A stretch of 64,000 nucleotides of DNA, taken from contig NZ_WWCP01000032.1 of the NCBI RefSeq assembly GCF_009857505.1, positions 1 to 64,000 of the forward strand. Reading direction: 5' to 3'. Origin of the DNA: Duganella lactea. GTDB lineage: Bacteria; Pseudomonadota; Gammaproteobacteria; Burkholderiales; Burkholderiaceae_D. Numbering within the stretch: position 1 is the first letter of the stretch; every line of letters starts with the position of its first letter. The position numbers and the translations under genes were made by a program. The notes under the pieces are model-generated. The model made no database searches, was not told where the DNA came from, and saw only the letters and a program-made list of their open reading frames with translations. Below are positions 1-8,833 of the stretch, in pieces.

Positions 1-65
1 TCAACTGGGAATGGATACGGCTCTTTCTTTTTGCGCGGTTTCTTGGTGGTCATCGTGTCGATCAT
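1..65 (-). CDS. start of an unidentified CDS running off the left edge
   Basis: An ATG at 65 on the minus strand is preceded by a purine-rich GAAAGGG. It opens a frame of 21 lysine- and proline-rich codons (beginning MIDTMTTKKPRKKKEP) that is still open at base 1. It lies downstream of a repeat array resembling an insertion-sequence end, so it could be the first gene of a transposable element. Too little is visible to name a product. Confidence 0.3.
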   Translation of the reverse strand, partial: MIDTMTTKKPRKKKEPYPFPV

Positions 66-240
66 GGAGCATCCCTTTCGGTATTATTTCATGACCCCGT
101 TTCACACAGAAATTCTTACAGGCTCCAAGGGTCGCACATTTATTGCGACCTATCGTTTCCATCATTTCGAAGCCTTCACCAACAGTCTTTGCCTTGACGC
201 GATCGCACCGGGTGCGTCTTTCGTGCTTCATATTGCCTCC

Positions 241-338
241 ATGAGTATTAGCATCCATCCCGCCACCGATTAGCATGCCATCGCCACCACCGTTTAGCAT
301 CCAGAACCCACCAGCGGTCGCATGCGAAACCACCACTT
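241..338 (-). repeat. array of ~24-bp ATGCTAA repeats, copy 1 (IS-end-like)
   Basis: Read on the minus strand, this block has an AAGTGGTGGTTTC lead-in, then units starting with ATGC at 323, 300, 276 and 254 (spacing 23, 24 and 22). It closes with GGATGCTAATACTCA. Most units have the form ATGCTAA followed by GGTGGYGG. The same architecture recurs at 2677-2774 in the opposite orientation. Short direct repeats next to a terminus are typical transposase-binding arrays of IS21-like elements; that assignment is inference. Confidence 0.6.
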
Positions 339-415
339 GATGGCAAAGTTAGTAGCGTGTGTTGTCCTGACGCTGGGGGACATGCGCTTGACCGGCGGCT
401 CACGCCAGCGGACCT

Positions 416-751
416 TCAGGATTTAGCTAAACCGCTTCCTGACCAGCGAGCCCGGGCAAGTCGTAGTGCCTCAACAAAGTCAGGCAGGTCAACCCACGTC
501 TTTTCTTCCATGTGTTCAACCCATCCGTGCCCGTCGTTGTCTGCCCACACTCGACCGCCCTCAATAACATATTTGCCATCACGGGCCTCAATCCCATAAC
601 TTGTGACAGCGCATTGCCGCCCCTTCCAATAGACGGGTTCGTGGAGTGCCTCTCCTGTAACGGGTACATCAGTTTTTGACTCGTAGGCTGGCGGTTCGGT
701 TGTTTGAAGTGCCCGTCCGGAAAGCGCCTTAAGTTCACTCTTCGTTGCCAT
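416..751 (-). CDS. hypothetical protein, 111 aa
   Basis: This is a soluble, acidic to neutral small protein with no membrane segment or signal peptide. Its start is well supported: AAAGGAGAAACACG lies immediately upstream of the ATG. A compact Trp-rich middle and C-terminal part (motifs VYWKGRQC, VWADNDGHGWVEHM) suggests a small beta-rich domain. I do not recognise the family. It lies alone between the repeat array at 241-338 and the YaaC-like gene, all on the minus strand, and belongs to the island cargo. Overlapping frames in this interval lack a ribosome-binding site. Confidence 0.6.
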   Translation of the reverse strand: MATKSELKALSGRALQTTEPPAYESKTDVPVTGEALHEPVYWKGRQCAVTSYGIEARDGKYVIEGGRVWADNDGHGWVEHMEEKTWVDLPDFVEALRLARARWSGSGLAKS

Positions 752-1054
752 CGTGTTTCTCCTTTTGTGTTTATCGATGAGCGTCTGCGTCTGGTCGAAC
801 GTGGTTAATTAGGAAATTATTCCTCAACACCACTTATCGGTATCACGCAAACTTATGCAACTGCCTTGCCTAACGCCGCCTCCATGCCAGGACGATTGCG
901 TACCAGCGGTCGGGACCAGATCTAGCGAACATACATTCTTGCTTGATGATAGACTCGCATGTTTGCATCGATTTTTCGTTCACTGAATTCATTTCTCGTT
1001 GAGACTGCTATTGGCTAGTTCCTCATACCCCAAACAAGCCTGCGAGTTGCCATA
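752..1054. other. intergenic, no feature recognised
   Basis: About 300 bases between the 111-aa hypothetical gene and the YaaC-like gene. It must hold the promoter of the 111-aa gene and the terminator of the YaaC-like gene, but no convincing hairpin with a T-run or sigma-70 promoter was seen. Confidence 0.4.
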
Positions 1055-2398
1055 TTAATTTTCGTTCGAGACAATCGGATGAAATTTTGACAGCGACCTA
1101 AGAAGTAAGATCGGCATTTTTAGCTCAAACGACGATAGATACTTCGTGATTATAAGAGACACATTAGTATCCACCTGATTCAATAATACTTCACCCCAAT
1201 GATCGGGTGAATATCGCATAAAATTACTTAATATACTAGTCAATAAAAAATGTAAGCAAATTTCAGGTAATACTACGGGAAAGAATGGGTTTTCAACGTA
1301 CCATAATCGTCCACGAATATCTGAATAAATTGTTGCCTGCGCAGTATGCTCGTCTGCGGTAGGAATCGTAACTATCGTTTTACCATGTCGTTCGGATATC
1401 TTAAATCCTGGGAACGACTGCTCTACATCACTAGTGGGGGGCCTAGAAATGCCATCTCCAATTTGCAGCTCCCATGATGTGGATCTGCGGTCAGAAACAG
1501 GGCTAATTTCTAGCGGATGAGTCCTTGAGTTCCGTCCAGTCGTGATTTTATAGTAATCCCGAATTTCTGGAACCATGCTTAAAAAAGTACCGGCACTGAC
1601 AGTGAATCTATTTTTAAAAAATTCAAGTATAGATTGCTCGCTACTTTGAGCATAATCAACATCCCGAGTTCGAATCGAGTTTGAAGGAAAAGAAACCAGT
1701 AAATCGCTAAAAGTTCCGTGTGGCATATCCCCACCAAACTGCGCCTGAATGTAATTCGGCAAGTAATTCATTCCATGCGATCCAGGAAGATTTTCAAGCT
1801 TAAATCGGATCGGATTATTTAAAATAATAATCGCATATGCATATGCGGTCAATGAGTAAAACAGAGTGAGCGGCTTCACCATCAGTGGGCCGCTTCTGCT
1901 ACTTAAATAGAGCTCCCGTCCCTGACGCATACAGTTTTTCAGTCTACGGGCTTCGTCAGAAGTTATCCCAGAGTTTTTTTCCGTCCCCGTAGTACGTTTT
2001 CGAACTTTATATAATTCACGAACCAAGTCTGAATTTTCAATATTCTCTAGAAGCTCTACTGCGGGCGCAGGAAAATTCAGTTCGTCTAAGAGAATAAGAT
2101 CGATATTACTTTTTACCCCGACTCTCGCATTAATTTCGTTGTGTAAGAGAAACAAGTTTCTTGCATTCAGGAATTCTTGATTCAGTTCTGGTTCAAGTTT
2201 TTTTTCTGAATAGAAGTTTTTAAGATTTCCATTATATTTTTCTTGACCATCCTTTCCAATCGACTTCCATTCTGCCAAAGCGGAGTCTCTTTGCTTCTGA
2301 TAATTTGCATAGTCAAATGTCGAATCGAAAGGGGGCTTATTTTGTGCGGATATACGCTCACAGCTATCCTTTAAAATTTCTTCGATTTCCATAACCAT
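1055..2398 (-). CDS. YaaC-like protein
   Basis: A 447-aa protein with marked AT-rich codon use. Its features resemble the YaaC family (known from Bacillus YaaC and many genomic-island proteins). These are an early helical stretch with NLFLLHNEIN, a central stretch with VKPLTLFYSL near residues 172-181, and a helical C-terminal segment with CLHFLLTSILSNFMRYSPDHWGE. YaaC proteins have no firmly established biochemical function; they recur in islands with restriction and other defence genes, which fits the McrBC genes downstream. ATGs at codons 1 and 3 are both possible starts. The gene is bracketed by outward-facing repeat arrays, hinting at mobility as a unit. Confidence 0.65.
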   Translation of the reverse strand: MVMEIEEILKDSCERISAQNKPPFDSTFDYANYQKQRDSALAEWKSIGKDGQEKYNGNLKNFYSEKKLEPELNQEFLNARNLFLLHNEINARVGVKSNIDLILLDELNFPAPAVELLENIENSDLVRELYKVRKRTTGTEKNSGITSDEARRLKNCMRQGRELYLSSRSGPLMVKPLTLFYSLTAYAYAIIILNNPIRFKLENLPGSHGMNYLPNYIQAQFGGDMPHGTFSDLLVSFPSNSIRTRDVDYAQSSEQSILEFFKNRFTVSAGTFLSMVPEIRDYYKITTGRNSRTHPLEISPVSDRRSTSWELQIGDGISRPPTSDVEQSFPGFKISERHGKTIVTIPTADEHTAQATIYSDIRGRLWYVENPFFPVVLPEICLHFLLTSILSNFMRYSPDHWGEVLLNQVDTNVSLIITKYLSSFELKMPILLLRSLSKFHPIVSNEN

Positions 2399-2865
2399 TC
2401 TTTCTAAAAATTAACAGATGAGCTCAGGATTGGGTAATTCTTAATTATTAAATTATTAAATTATTCTTACTCGAATTTGCTATCAATACGTCCGTGTGGC
2501 AGCTTTTGGCCGAACTCGACCACCGGTCATAGAGGATATCATCTTGCTCATCTGAAAAATACGCGAAATCTCACAAGTCCGAGTGGTGGTGGTCAGTGAT
2601 ACACGGACGGCGATTTATGAGATTCGCTGACGGCAGTGCTGGGGAGGCTGACTTGGGTAAACTGAGGCAACTAGCCAAGTGGCGGTCTCAGATGCTAAAT
2701 GGTGGTGGTTTCGCCATGCTAAACAGTGGCGGTCTGCGCATGCTAAATGGGGGCGGTTGGATGCTAATACTCACCTCGACGGCTAAGCATGGAATATAGG
2801 CGGCTACGTCAGCCCGCGAAAAGGCCTGCGAATTCGCCGACTGTCAGCATATGCTTGGCGCTACA
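2399..2865. other. non-coding gap holding repeat copy 2
   Basis: A 467-base gap between the YaaC-like gene and mcrC. The first 60 bases are very AT-rich and probably contain the YaaC-gene promoter. The middle holds GTGGTGGTCAGTG (2585-2597), a 13-mer that recurs just upstream of mcrB near 5970. The 3' part holds the repeat array described separately. A 67-codon open frame across the array is repeat-derived and not called as a gene. Confidence 0.5.
2677..2774 (+). repeat. array of ~24-bp ATGCTAA repeats, copy 2 (IS-end-like)
   Basis: AAGTGGCGGTCTC is followed by units beginning ATGCTAA at 2692, 2716, 2740 and 2761 (spacing 24, 24 and 21), ending GGATGCTAATACTCA. The order and closing motif match copy 1 at 241-338, which points the other way. 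The two copies therefore face outward from the segment carrying the 111-aa and YaaC-like genes. No transposase gene is attached to this copy, so it is probably a relic end. Confidence 0.6.
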
Positions 2866-4875
2866 TTAGCTGGCGTTTATCACGTCGTCCATCAAATCCC
2901 GGATAGGCCAATTCTTGAAGAAGAACTGATTGTTACCTGGGAAACGGCTAACCCCGAGCAGAGACCTGGCCTCATGATTTTGGTTGAGCTCTGCTAACAG
3001 ACCTGTGTTTGGGGAAAATATTTTCTGACGAAGTTCATTCTTTGCTCGAATTTTCTGGCCGCTCCCATAAGACACGCTGGTGGTTTCCCCGAGTACTTCT
3101 ATACTTTGCCACCTATTCTTGAAGATCATGCCGTGTGCTTCGACTTCGTGGAGCGCATCCCACGCGATTTCGAACTCTTTATCGAATTTCTCGACGGCTG
3201 CGGCGGCTCGTATCGTGAGCGAAGCAAACGTCTCCTGTGTCACGGCTTGGCCGGGGCAGATGTAGACACTGTATCCCGCCGGCGTCTCCGGACACGAGAT
3301 AGTTAAGGCATCCTCGTAGGCGGCTTGCTTGCGGTGATCGGCGGCCCAAGCTTTTCCGCTGTCCTGCGCTATTTTGTACTTAGCGTCGATTAGCAAGAGG
3401 CCACCAATGTGCTTGCGCATTGCATCTTCTAACGATTCGAACTGCCCGTATCGCCAGAAAGCTCCTGGACCCGTTTCCCAGTCGCCAAGGCGGCGCAGCA
3501 TCGCACAGACCTCAGGGCGGTTAAAGTCAGGTAATTGCGCTGCCCCGAACTGCAAGGTAGTCTTACTAAGTTTCGCCACATCCACGTTTGGCGACGACGG
3601 TGGTGTTGTCGTTCGAAAGTACGCCCGGACTGGCACCGTATCGGTGGTAACCAGAAAGTGGTGCGTACCTGAGAGCGTCATGACAACCGGACCCTCTCGT
3701 AAGGTTAGCACTTCAATCCAACTCAAGCCCTTTTCGGCGGTGGACTCCAGTTCGAACTCTGCCGGATGCAAGATTGCATCGGGATACGGGTGCCCTAGTA
3801 CCCTTCCGTTTTTCAGGAATGCGCTCCAATCTGTGCTGTTTTTACAAAGTACGCGCTCATCCGATAGCGGATGCTGAAACCCAGTGCTCTGCAGTGCATC
3901 GTCGGTGTCAGATGAAAGATTGCCGTTTTCCACCCAGCAAAGGCGCTTCTTGAATGGCTCAAACGTCACAAGACGCGTCAGAACCAACCATTCCCACACG
4001 GGCCAGAAACCGTCGAGTCCCCAGAGGATCCCATTGCCATGCGGCGTGTCAGCGGGGGGATACAGGAACCGCTCCACTGCGTCGTAGAGGCTGTGATAAT
4101 CCTCATCCTTAAGTGCGGTCACTTGGTCGATGACGTCAAGTTTTTCCCTGAGCGCGTCGCGAGTGCGTTGCCATTCATCCGCCTCCCAACAACTCGCAGT
4201 GGGCCACAGGTGTTTGACTTCAAACTTTTCGGCCAAGACGTTAATGTCGTCCTGCAAAGGATCAGGGTCACGATCTGCCCAGACATGCTCGCGTAGGTCT
4301 CGAAGTACAAAGCAGTAAAGGCCGACAATGTCTGATGGCAGCACAGTGAGAGTGGCCACAGCCTGGAACGCTGAGTCGTCAAAAAAAGTGTCGTCATTCT
4401 GATAGATGCGTCCAGCATCTGTACGGTCAAAATGCCGTAAATCAGAGGGAGCGCTGTCAGTCAGACGTAGTCGCCGATCCAGGCTAAGTATTGCGAGCTC
4501 GTCAAACACGTCCAGCAAGCTGTCAAAGACATCGAAGTGACGGTAGTAGTACACATCGCCTTCGTCATGGCGAACAATCCATTCCCGCCCCGCTTGCACC
4601 ATCGGGCCGGCGTCTTCATGTACCTGGGCTCCTTTTTTTTGCCGATCCTGATTGCGTTGCGCTATTGATCGAAAGCTCCGAAACAGCTTAAAGAATGTAA
4701 TGTGCAGATCACGAGCAGTCTCATATGATCGCTGGACTTGAGGCATAGGGTACCCCAACGGTAAGCGAAATATCAGGTCGTCTCCATGTGTGTGAAGACC
4801 GACGAAAGCATAAGACTGAGAAGAGACGGACGACGTCTCTCCCGCGATTTCAAATACAACGCGGCTATAGTCCAT
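2866..4875 (-). CDS. mcrC: McrC-like nuclease subunit of a type IV restriction system
   Basis: A 669-aa protein encoded directly downstream of an McrB-like motor, with an 11-base overlap of the reading frames. A PD-(D/E)XK-like motif, LLIDAKYK, near residue 500 fits the nuclease core of McrC/LlaJI-type partners. It is longer than Escherichia coli McrC (about 350 aa), so the long N-terminal half (with HVWADRDPDP and a Trp-rich region near residues 290-305) is probably an additional DNA-recognition or linker domain. By family knowledge the complex would cleave modified foreign DNA after NTP-driven translocation. The exact subfamily cannot be set without a search. No frameshift is visible. Confidence 0.7.
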   Translation of the reverse strand: MDYSRVVFEIAGETSSVSSQSYAFVGLHTHGDDLIFRLPLGYPMPQVQRSYETARDLHITFFKLFRSFRSIAQRNQDRQKKGAQVHEDAGPMVQAGREWIVRHDEGDVYYYRHFDVFDSLLDVFDELAILSLDRRLRLTDSAPSDLRHFDRTDAGRIYQNDDTFFDDSAFQAVATLTVLPSDIVGLYCFVLRDLREHVWADRDPDPLQDDINVLAEKFEVKHLWPTASCWEADEWQRTRDALREKLDVIDQVTALKDEDYHSLYDAVERFLYPPADTPHGNGILWGLDGFWPVWEWLVLTRLVTFEPFKKRLCWVENGNLSSDTDDALQSTGFQHPLSDERVLCKNSTDWSAFLKNGRVLGHPYPDAILHPAEFELESTAEKGLSWIEVLTLREGPVVMTLSGTHHFLVTTDTVPVRAYFRTTTPPSSPNVDVAKLSKTTLQFGAAQLPDFNRPEVCAMLRRLGDWETGPGAFWRYGQFESLEDAMRKHIGGLLLIDAKYKIAQDSGKAWAADHRKQAAYEDALTISCPETPAGYSVYICPGQAVTQETFASLTIRAAAAVEKFDKEFEIAWDALHEVEAHGMIFKNRWQSIEVLGETTSVSYGSGQKIRAKNELRQKIFSPNTGLLAELNQNHEARSLLGVSRFPGNNQFFFKNWPIRDLMDDVINAS

Positions 4876-5959
4876 CGGGATTGCCCATGGCCTTTACGAA
4901 TCCATTAGCCTTAGCTGCAAAATCTCCGAAGCTATGCAGCTTTGAGGTTTTCAGCGCCGTCTCCAGAGGTGATTTGTCGCGTGCAAATACGCTGTCCCAC
5001 AAGTGAAACATCACCTTCGCAAGATCTCGACCCAGCATGCTCTTGTTCGCATTCCTATCAGTACCCTTGATGAAGCGAGGGCCCAGCAGCTTATCGTCGA
5101 GCCGTCGAATTGCAGTCCCATTATTCTTGATGAAAAGGTTCACCATTTTTCGGAATTCCTTCCATTCCAATTGTGGCGGCGTGTCAATGCTTAGAATATC
5201 CCCATCCTCAGTCATATATTCCCAATCCCATCGCCGCTTAAATGCCGAGTCCATGTAGTAAATCGACTCGTCAGACGTGTTGATTGTGGCGAGGATGTAA
5301 AGGTTAGGGGGCAATTGAATCTTATAGGTCAGTCGCTCCTTGTTGTCGCGGGTCTCCATGATCTTGTCTTTAATCCCACCCAGCAGATCGCTAATGTCTA
5401 CCGACTTGTGGTGGTTAGACTTCAGCTTGACTTGGGCGCCTGCGATGTTGATTTCAAAGGCATCAGGCAGCAATTGCTGGAGAAAAGACTCATACTCCAT
5501 GGAAGAAAGGCTGATGGGGTAGGATGACCAGCCCTCGTTATCCCGATCGAGCAGATTAAATACGCTGCCGAAGATTGCTGCTGCATTGCCTCGATTGAGT
5601 TCGTCAATCACAAGCAGAACATTCTCCTTGTTCGGCAACCGCTTGTAAGCCTCTGACAGTGCAATCAGAAAGTGGCCGGGGCGATACGCATAGCGCACTT
5701 TTCCGTCCGAAGTGCTCGTTGGCAGGAGCCTCCCCACGAAGTCACCGTAGGTATATTCCGGGTGAAACACAGTATTGATGATCTGCTCACTCGAATTGAT
5801 TTGTAGTTTCGCAGCGTAGCAGTCCTCCGCATATGCGTTATCTTCTCGGCCGTGGATTTTGTATGACTTACCAGTCCCTGGGGGGCCGAAAATGATCATC
5901 TGAAGAGGAGGTGCATTGCCGTCAATCTGCGCGGCATTGTCCGAATTAACTGTGGTCAT
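4865..5959 (-). CDS. mcrB: McrB-like AAA+ NTPase of a type IV restriction system
   Basis: A 364-aa AAA+ protein. Walker A is GPPGTGKS (residues 24-31) and Walker B is VLLVIDELNRGN, whose ELNRGN segment is typical of McrB. A conserved block ILATINTSDES...YMDSAFKRRWDWEY corresponds to the McrB MNTADRS and arginine-finger region. The N-terminal recognition domain of classical McrB is absent, so specificity probably resides in the larger partner. I prefer the ATG at 5959; an in-frame start at 6076 adds 39 residues of unlikely composition. The ATG overlaps the stop of an upstream 112-codon frame (ATGA). With mcrC it forms a two-gene operon. Confidence 0.8.
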   Translation of the reverse strand: MTTVNSDNAAQIDGNAPPLQMIIFGPPGTGKSYKIHGREDNAYAEDCYAAKLQINSSEQIINTVFHPEYTYGDFVGRLLPTSTSDGKVRYAYRPGHFLIALSEAYKRLPNKENVLLVIDELNRGNAAAIFGSVFNLLDRDNEGWSSYPISLSSMEYESFLQQLLPDAFEINIAGAQVKLKSNHHKSVDISDLLGGIKDKIMETRDNKERLTYKIQLPPNLYILATINTSDESIYYMDSAFKRRWDWEYMTEDGDILSIDTPPQLEWKEFRKMVNLFIKNNGTAIRRLDDKLLGPRFIKGTDRNANKSMLGRDLAKVMFHLWDSVFARDKSPLETALKTSKLHSFGDFAAKANGFVKAMGNPDGL

Positions 5960-6505
5960 GAAAGTCTCGTGGTGGTCAGTGCTTGAGCGAGCAATAGGCT
6001 GCGTAACGATTTCGACGTCTGGCGCACGGTTGAATATTCGCTTACGCTGTACGCGTGCGAGCGTTCGCCATCGCATATAGATTGTGATTTGGCCCCGATA
6101 GGTGGCTCAGGCAATTGATAAAAGAGGGCATTGCGGTCACTGGGCTCAGGTGGCAGCAAAATCCGGTTTATTTTCTCATCCCGACCGCGTTGGCGCATGG
6201 CAGTGCTGTTGCAGCTCGGCGATGCGGAGTGGCTTTCCATGAAAACCTTCATTGCTTGCTGAGCGATACCTAACGGCAGGGATTTAAAAACCATACCAGC
6301 TTGCTTACAGTAATGTCAAATTACGAGAGCCCGATATTTTCGTCCATATCCCGGTGCTATCAACGCGAGGAGCGGGGCTCTCAGCACGCGCTATAATTTT
6401 CTTAGCCGTCCACTAGATGGTAGTTGTCAAGATTGAGAGCTAACCTGCCTGCTACGTTCAGCATTTCCTTTGTCGTCTAACTACTCTCTGGCAGAGAACT
6501 AAACT
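5960..6505. other. leader of mcrBC with a doubtful 112-codon frame
   Basis: The gap contains an open frame on the minus strand (5956-6294, 112 codons) whose stop overlaps the mcrB start. Its ATG lies within the -10 of the best promoter in the region and it has no ribosome-binding site. It is therefore either translated from a further-upstream transcript or not a gene. The remainder (6320-6505) has no recognisable feature. Confidence 0.4.
6290..6319 (-). promoter_or_regulatory. sigma-70 type promoter for mcrBC
   Basis: On the minus strand TTGACA (6319-6314) and TATGGT (6295-6290) are separated by 18 bases and point toward mcrB. The -35 is a perfect consensus; the -10 has 4 of 6 matches to TATAAT. 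Transcription would begin near 6283, leaving a leader of about 320 bases before the preferred mcrB start. Confidence 0.45.
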
Positions 6506-7399
6506 TTATTTAAATCCAAGGTCTTGAAGCCGACTGCTGTGTTTTTCTTGTGCTTCTCTAATTTTTGCTAGTTGCGTCTCGCTCAAAGTGTCCATTTTGG
6601 TGGAGTAGAGCAGGGCCGAATCGGAAAGTATGTACTGAAGCTCTTTTGGGATCTGATTGACTTTGTTAAAGTTCCCTCCATTCGAGGCAATCTCTAACGG
6701 AGCCCAAGATGGTTCTATAGGCGTGTCCTTATCGTCAATGTCACCTAAATCAGCGAACACATGAAACGGCCCCATTTGCACATAAACGAAATACCTAGCC
6801 TGTTTCTGGTCTCTACTTGACGCATTAACGCCATGGCTCATCCAAGTTTTGTTTCGTGTGTTCCAGCCTGGTATGAGTTCTAGTTCATGGTGGCGCACGG
6901 CATAGAGCCCTTTGTATGCGATTGGCGCTCCTTTGTCCAAGTATCTGCGCCAGTCCTCGACAAGACATAAGACACGCTCCGTTATTCGATGCTTCTCTGG
7001 CCCTGCCGCAATATAGCTAAGCGTGCGGAATACGACGGACAGCAGCAGATTGTAAAAATCTTTGGTGTACGATTCACTGAAAGTGCCCTCAAAGTAAGGT
7101 TCAAAGTGGTTGATCATGAAAGCTCTCTCCCAGTCTCCGAACTTGTGTTCGCAGCCACGACAGAGGAGTGGGTATTTGGCTGTGTCTTGGACTGGACGAT
7201 TAACGTTTTCCGTTCCGCGTAGCTTCAGGGAGCCTACAAACTCCCCGATGTGCCGCGACACTGAGCGCGGTATTACATGGCTGCAAACCTGTGGGGGCTC
7301 TTCTTGGCAGAGAACGCAAAGGGCGGGGACAGTCATTCCCGCTTTTAAGCAGTCTCCAAATTGCCTATCGTGCTCGGTATTTTGTCGATGAGTATCCAA
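6506..7399 (-). CDS. HNH-like zinc-binding protein, probable nuclease
   Basis: A 297-aa protein with two Cys pairs and a His in HNH-like spacing: LCVLC near residue 29, CSHVIPR near 40, and LLCRGCEHKFGDWE near 78-91. This pattern resembles the treble-clef core of HNH proteins often found in defence islands, but the terminal catalytic His is not obvious. The rest (residues 100-297) is an unrecognised alpha/beta region. The longest frame starts with TTG; an ATG at codon 22 (7336) would keep all Cys motifs, so the start is uncertain. It stands alone, about 500 bases upstream of mcrBC on the same strand. A defence role is inferred from context only. Confidence 0.55.
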   Translation of the reverse strand: MDTHRQNTEHDRQFGDCLKAGMTVPALCVLCQEEPPQVCSHVIPRSVSRHIGEFVGSLKLRGTENVNRPVQDTAKYPLLCRGCEHKFGDWERAFMINHFEPYFEGTFSESYTKDFYNLLLSVVFRTLSYIAAGPEKHRITERVLCLVEDWRRYLDKGAPIAYKGLYAVRHHELELIPGWNTRNKTWMSHGVNASSRDQKQARYFVYVQMGPFHVFADLGDIDDKDTPIEPSWAPLEIASNGGNFNKVNQIPKELQYILSDSALLYSTKMDTLSETQLAKIREAQEKHSSRLQDLGFK

Positions 7400-7582
7400 G
7401 TTTTTCTTCGCATTAGTGGCCGTAGTTCATAGGATACGACGGTCTGGGGTTTTTTTTCAATATGCCAAGCAGATAATCTTGAGTTTGCAGTTCTTTTTTT
7501 TTAGCCTTGAATCGCCACGACTATTGTTGACACTTCTGAGCCATAATTTAGGCAAAGGTATTTTTGAACGGCTCGCGGGTGC
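7400..7582. other. intergenic
   Basis: This AT-rich gap has two long T-runs on the plus strand (7450-7457 and 7494-7502). No clear terminator hairpin or promoter was seen. It separates the HNH-like gene from the unknown operon on the same strand. Confidence 0.4.
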
Positions 7583-7858
7583 CTATGAGACTTGTGGCGA
7601 CTCATCGCTGGTCTTTTCCTGCGTGGAGAATTCTGGCTGAAACTGAACCATCATGTTCGCTTGCAAGCGGGTAGATTCATCAACCGAAAGAAAGTCGATG
7701 CGTCCGTTCGGTAGCATTCGAACCCGTTGCAGACCGTCGATACCACGAACTACGTTCTCAGAGAAAAACATTTTCCCTTGTCGTAGCTGTTCGCGGAGCA
7801 GATGTAGACGGCGCTCGAACTCGGCGCGCGTCTCCGGGGTTTTCATTGGAATCATCAT
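7583..7858 (-). CDS. hypothetical protein, 91 aa, last gene of unknown operon
   Basis: A small soluble protein with an amphipathic N-terminal helix rich in Arg, Glu and Leu, then a short beta-rich part (VRMLPNGRIDFLSVDES). It begins 4 bases after the stop of the frameshifted gene upstream, so the two were co-transcribed. ATGs at codons 1, 2 and 5 are possible starts; MKTPETRAEFERR is the most natural N terminus. No family recognised. Confidence 0.5.
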   Translation of the reverse strand: MMIPMKTPETRAEFERRLHLLREQLRQGKMFFSENVVRGIDGLQRVRMLPNGRIDFLSVDESTRLQANMMVQFQPEFSTQEKTSDESPQVS

Positions 7859-7862
7859 GGTG

Positions 7863-8833
7863 CTAGTGTAATTTTTTTAGTTTGTTGTCTATTACGATGA
7901 CAGGTTTCTGATCAACCATCACTGTCCAGACCAAAGAGCTTCCTGTAGCAAGTTTGATCGCAGTTTTACGAACTCCAAGCATACACCCTTCGTTTTCAGG
8001 TTTGCCGACATTCTGGACTTCGAACGATCGCCCATTTCGCCATGTCTTTTGAATGATGTCGCTGTCGGCTGCGCCAACCGCGCTCAAGAAAGACGGCACT
8101 GGAACTGCTGGCGGGAACGCACCGAATAGAGCTTGCGTTGGATCTGGCCTCAAGCAGGTTGGTCCTAGGATATCTGTCAGCTCCTCAATTTTTGGGGCAT
8201 CCTTAGTCTGGAACCTGGCCTTCACGGACGCTGAGTAAGCCTTCCTTCCTTCGTGGGGGGACGGGATCAAGGTGGCAAAAACTTCAAGGAATTGGGATTT
8301 ATCTCCGCTCCCGTCATTGACGAACTCGCAGTAGTGCAGGAAGTAATGATCAACATCTCCTTTGCGCGTGTGGCTGTCGATGATAGGTCTCCCCAGATTC
8401 CCCAATCACCGTCCTGAAACTCTCGGAGTGTTGCCACAGCCTCTTTGCGGGCCGCAGCGAAATTTCGATTTTTGAGATTGTCTTCGGCGGTTTTTAGTTT
8501 TTGTGCTGCGGACTTGGTGGCTGACCGCCGGCCGAAGAGTCCTGGCATGAATATTTTTTCATCCAGATTACTCTCATTATCTGGCAGGGTCTTTGAATCT
8601 TGGGCCTCTTCGATTTTTTTCTCAATTCGAACTGAATTTCCAAGAATTGAATCAACCGACGCCTGAAATTCTGTCCGCTCACTTTCAGATATTTCTGTGG
8701 CTATGATGAGAGCCAGTCGTTCGCGCATTGCCGCTTGTTGCGTTGTATCGTTTTCCTGTTTGATCGCGTTAGAAAATGCGGAAGCGTAGTCTTTGATGTG
8801 CCTCTTGTCGCCGCAAAGGAATAACGAACTCAT
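7863..8833 (-). pseudogene. unknown-function gene of ~320 codons broken by a frameshift
   Basis: Two overlapping minus-strand frames together make one coherent protein. The first (8833-8267) has a good ribosome-binding site (GAAGGAG, 9-11 bases before the ATG) and a helical, Lys/Ala-rich region (KNRNFAAARKEAVATLREF) that could be a TPR-like repeat. It then degenerates into a Ser/Thr-rich tail. The second (8405-7863) becomes protein-like just there (HYFLHYCEFVN). A single indel near 8340-8365 would restore one frame of about 320 residues. Two separate overlapping genes are less likely but possible. No family recognised. Confidence 0.5.

Noticed and set aside
2677..2774. CRISPR array
   Set aside because: The 21-24 base periodicity has no separate spacers, the units are degenerate and no cas gene is present.
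2596..2799. 67-codon frame with MLNGGG repeats
   Set aside because: It is translation of the 24-bp DNA repeat array, with no ribosome-binding site. The minus-strand frame across 241-338 is the same artefact.
5956..6294. 112-codon frame as a third mcrBC gene
   Set aside because: Its ATG lies inside the best -10 element, it has no ribosome-binding site and its composition is unlike neighbouring proteins.
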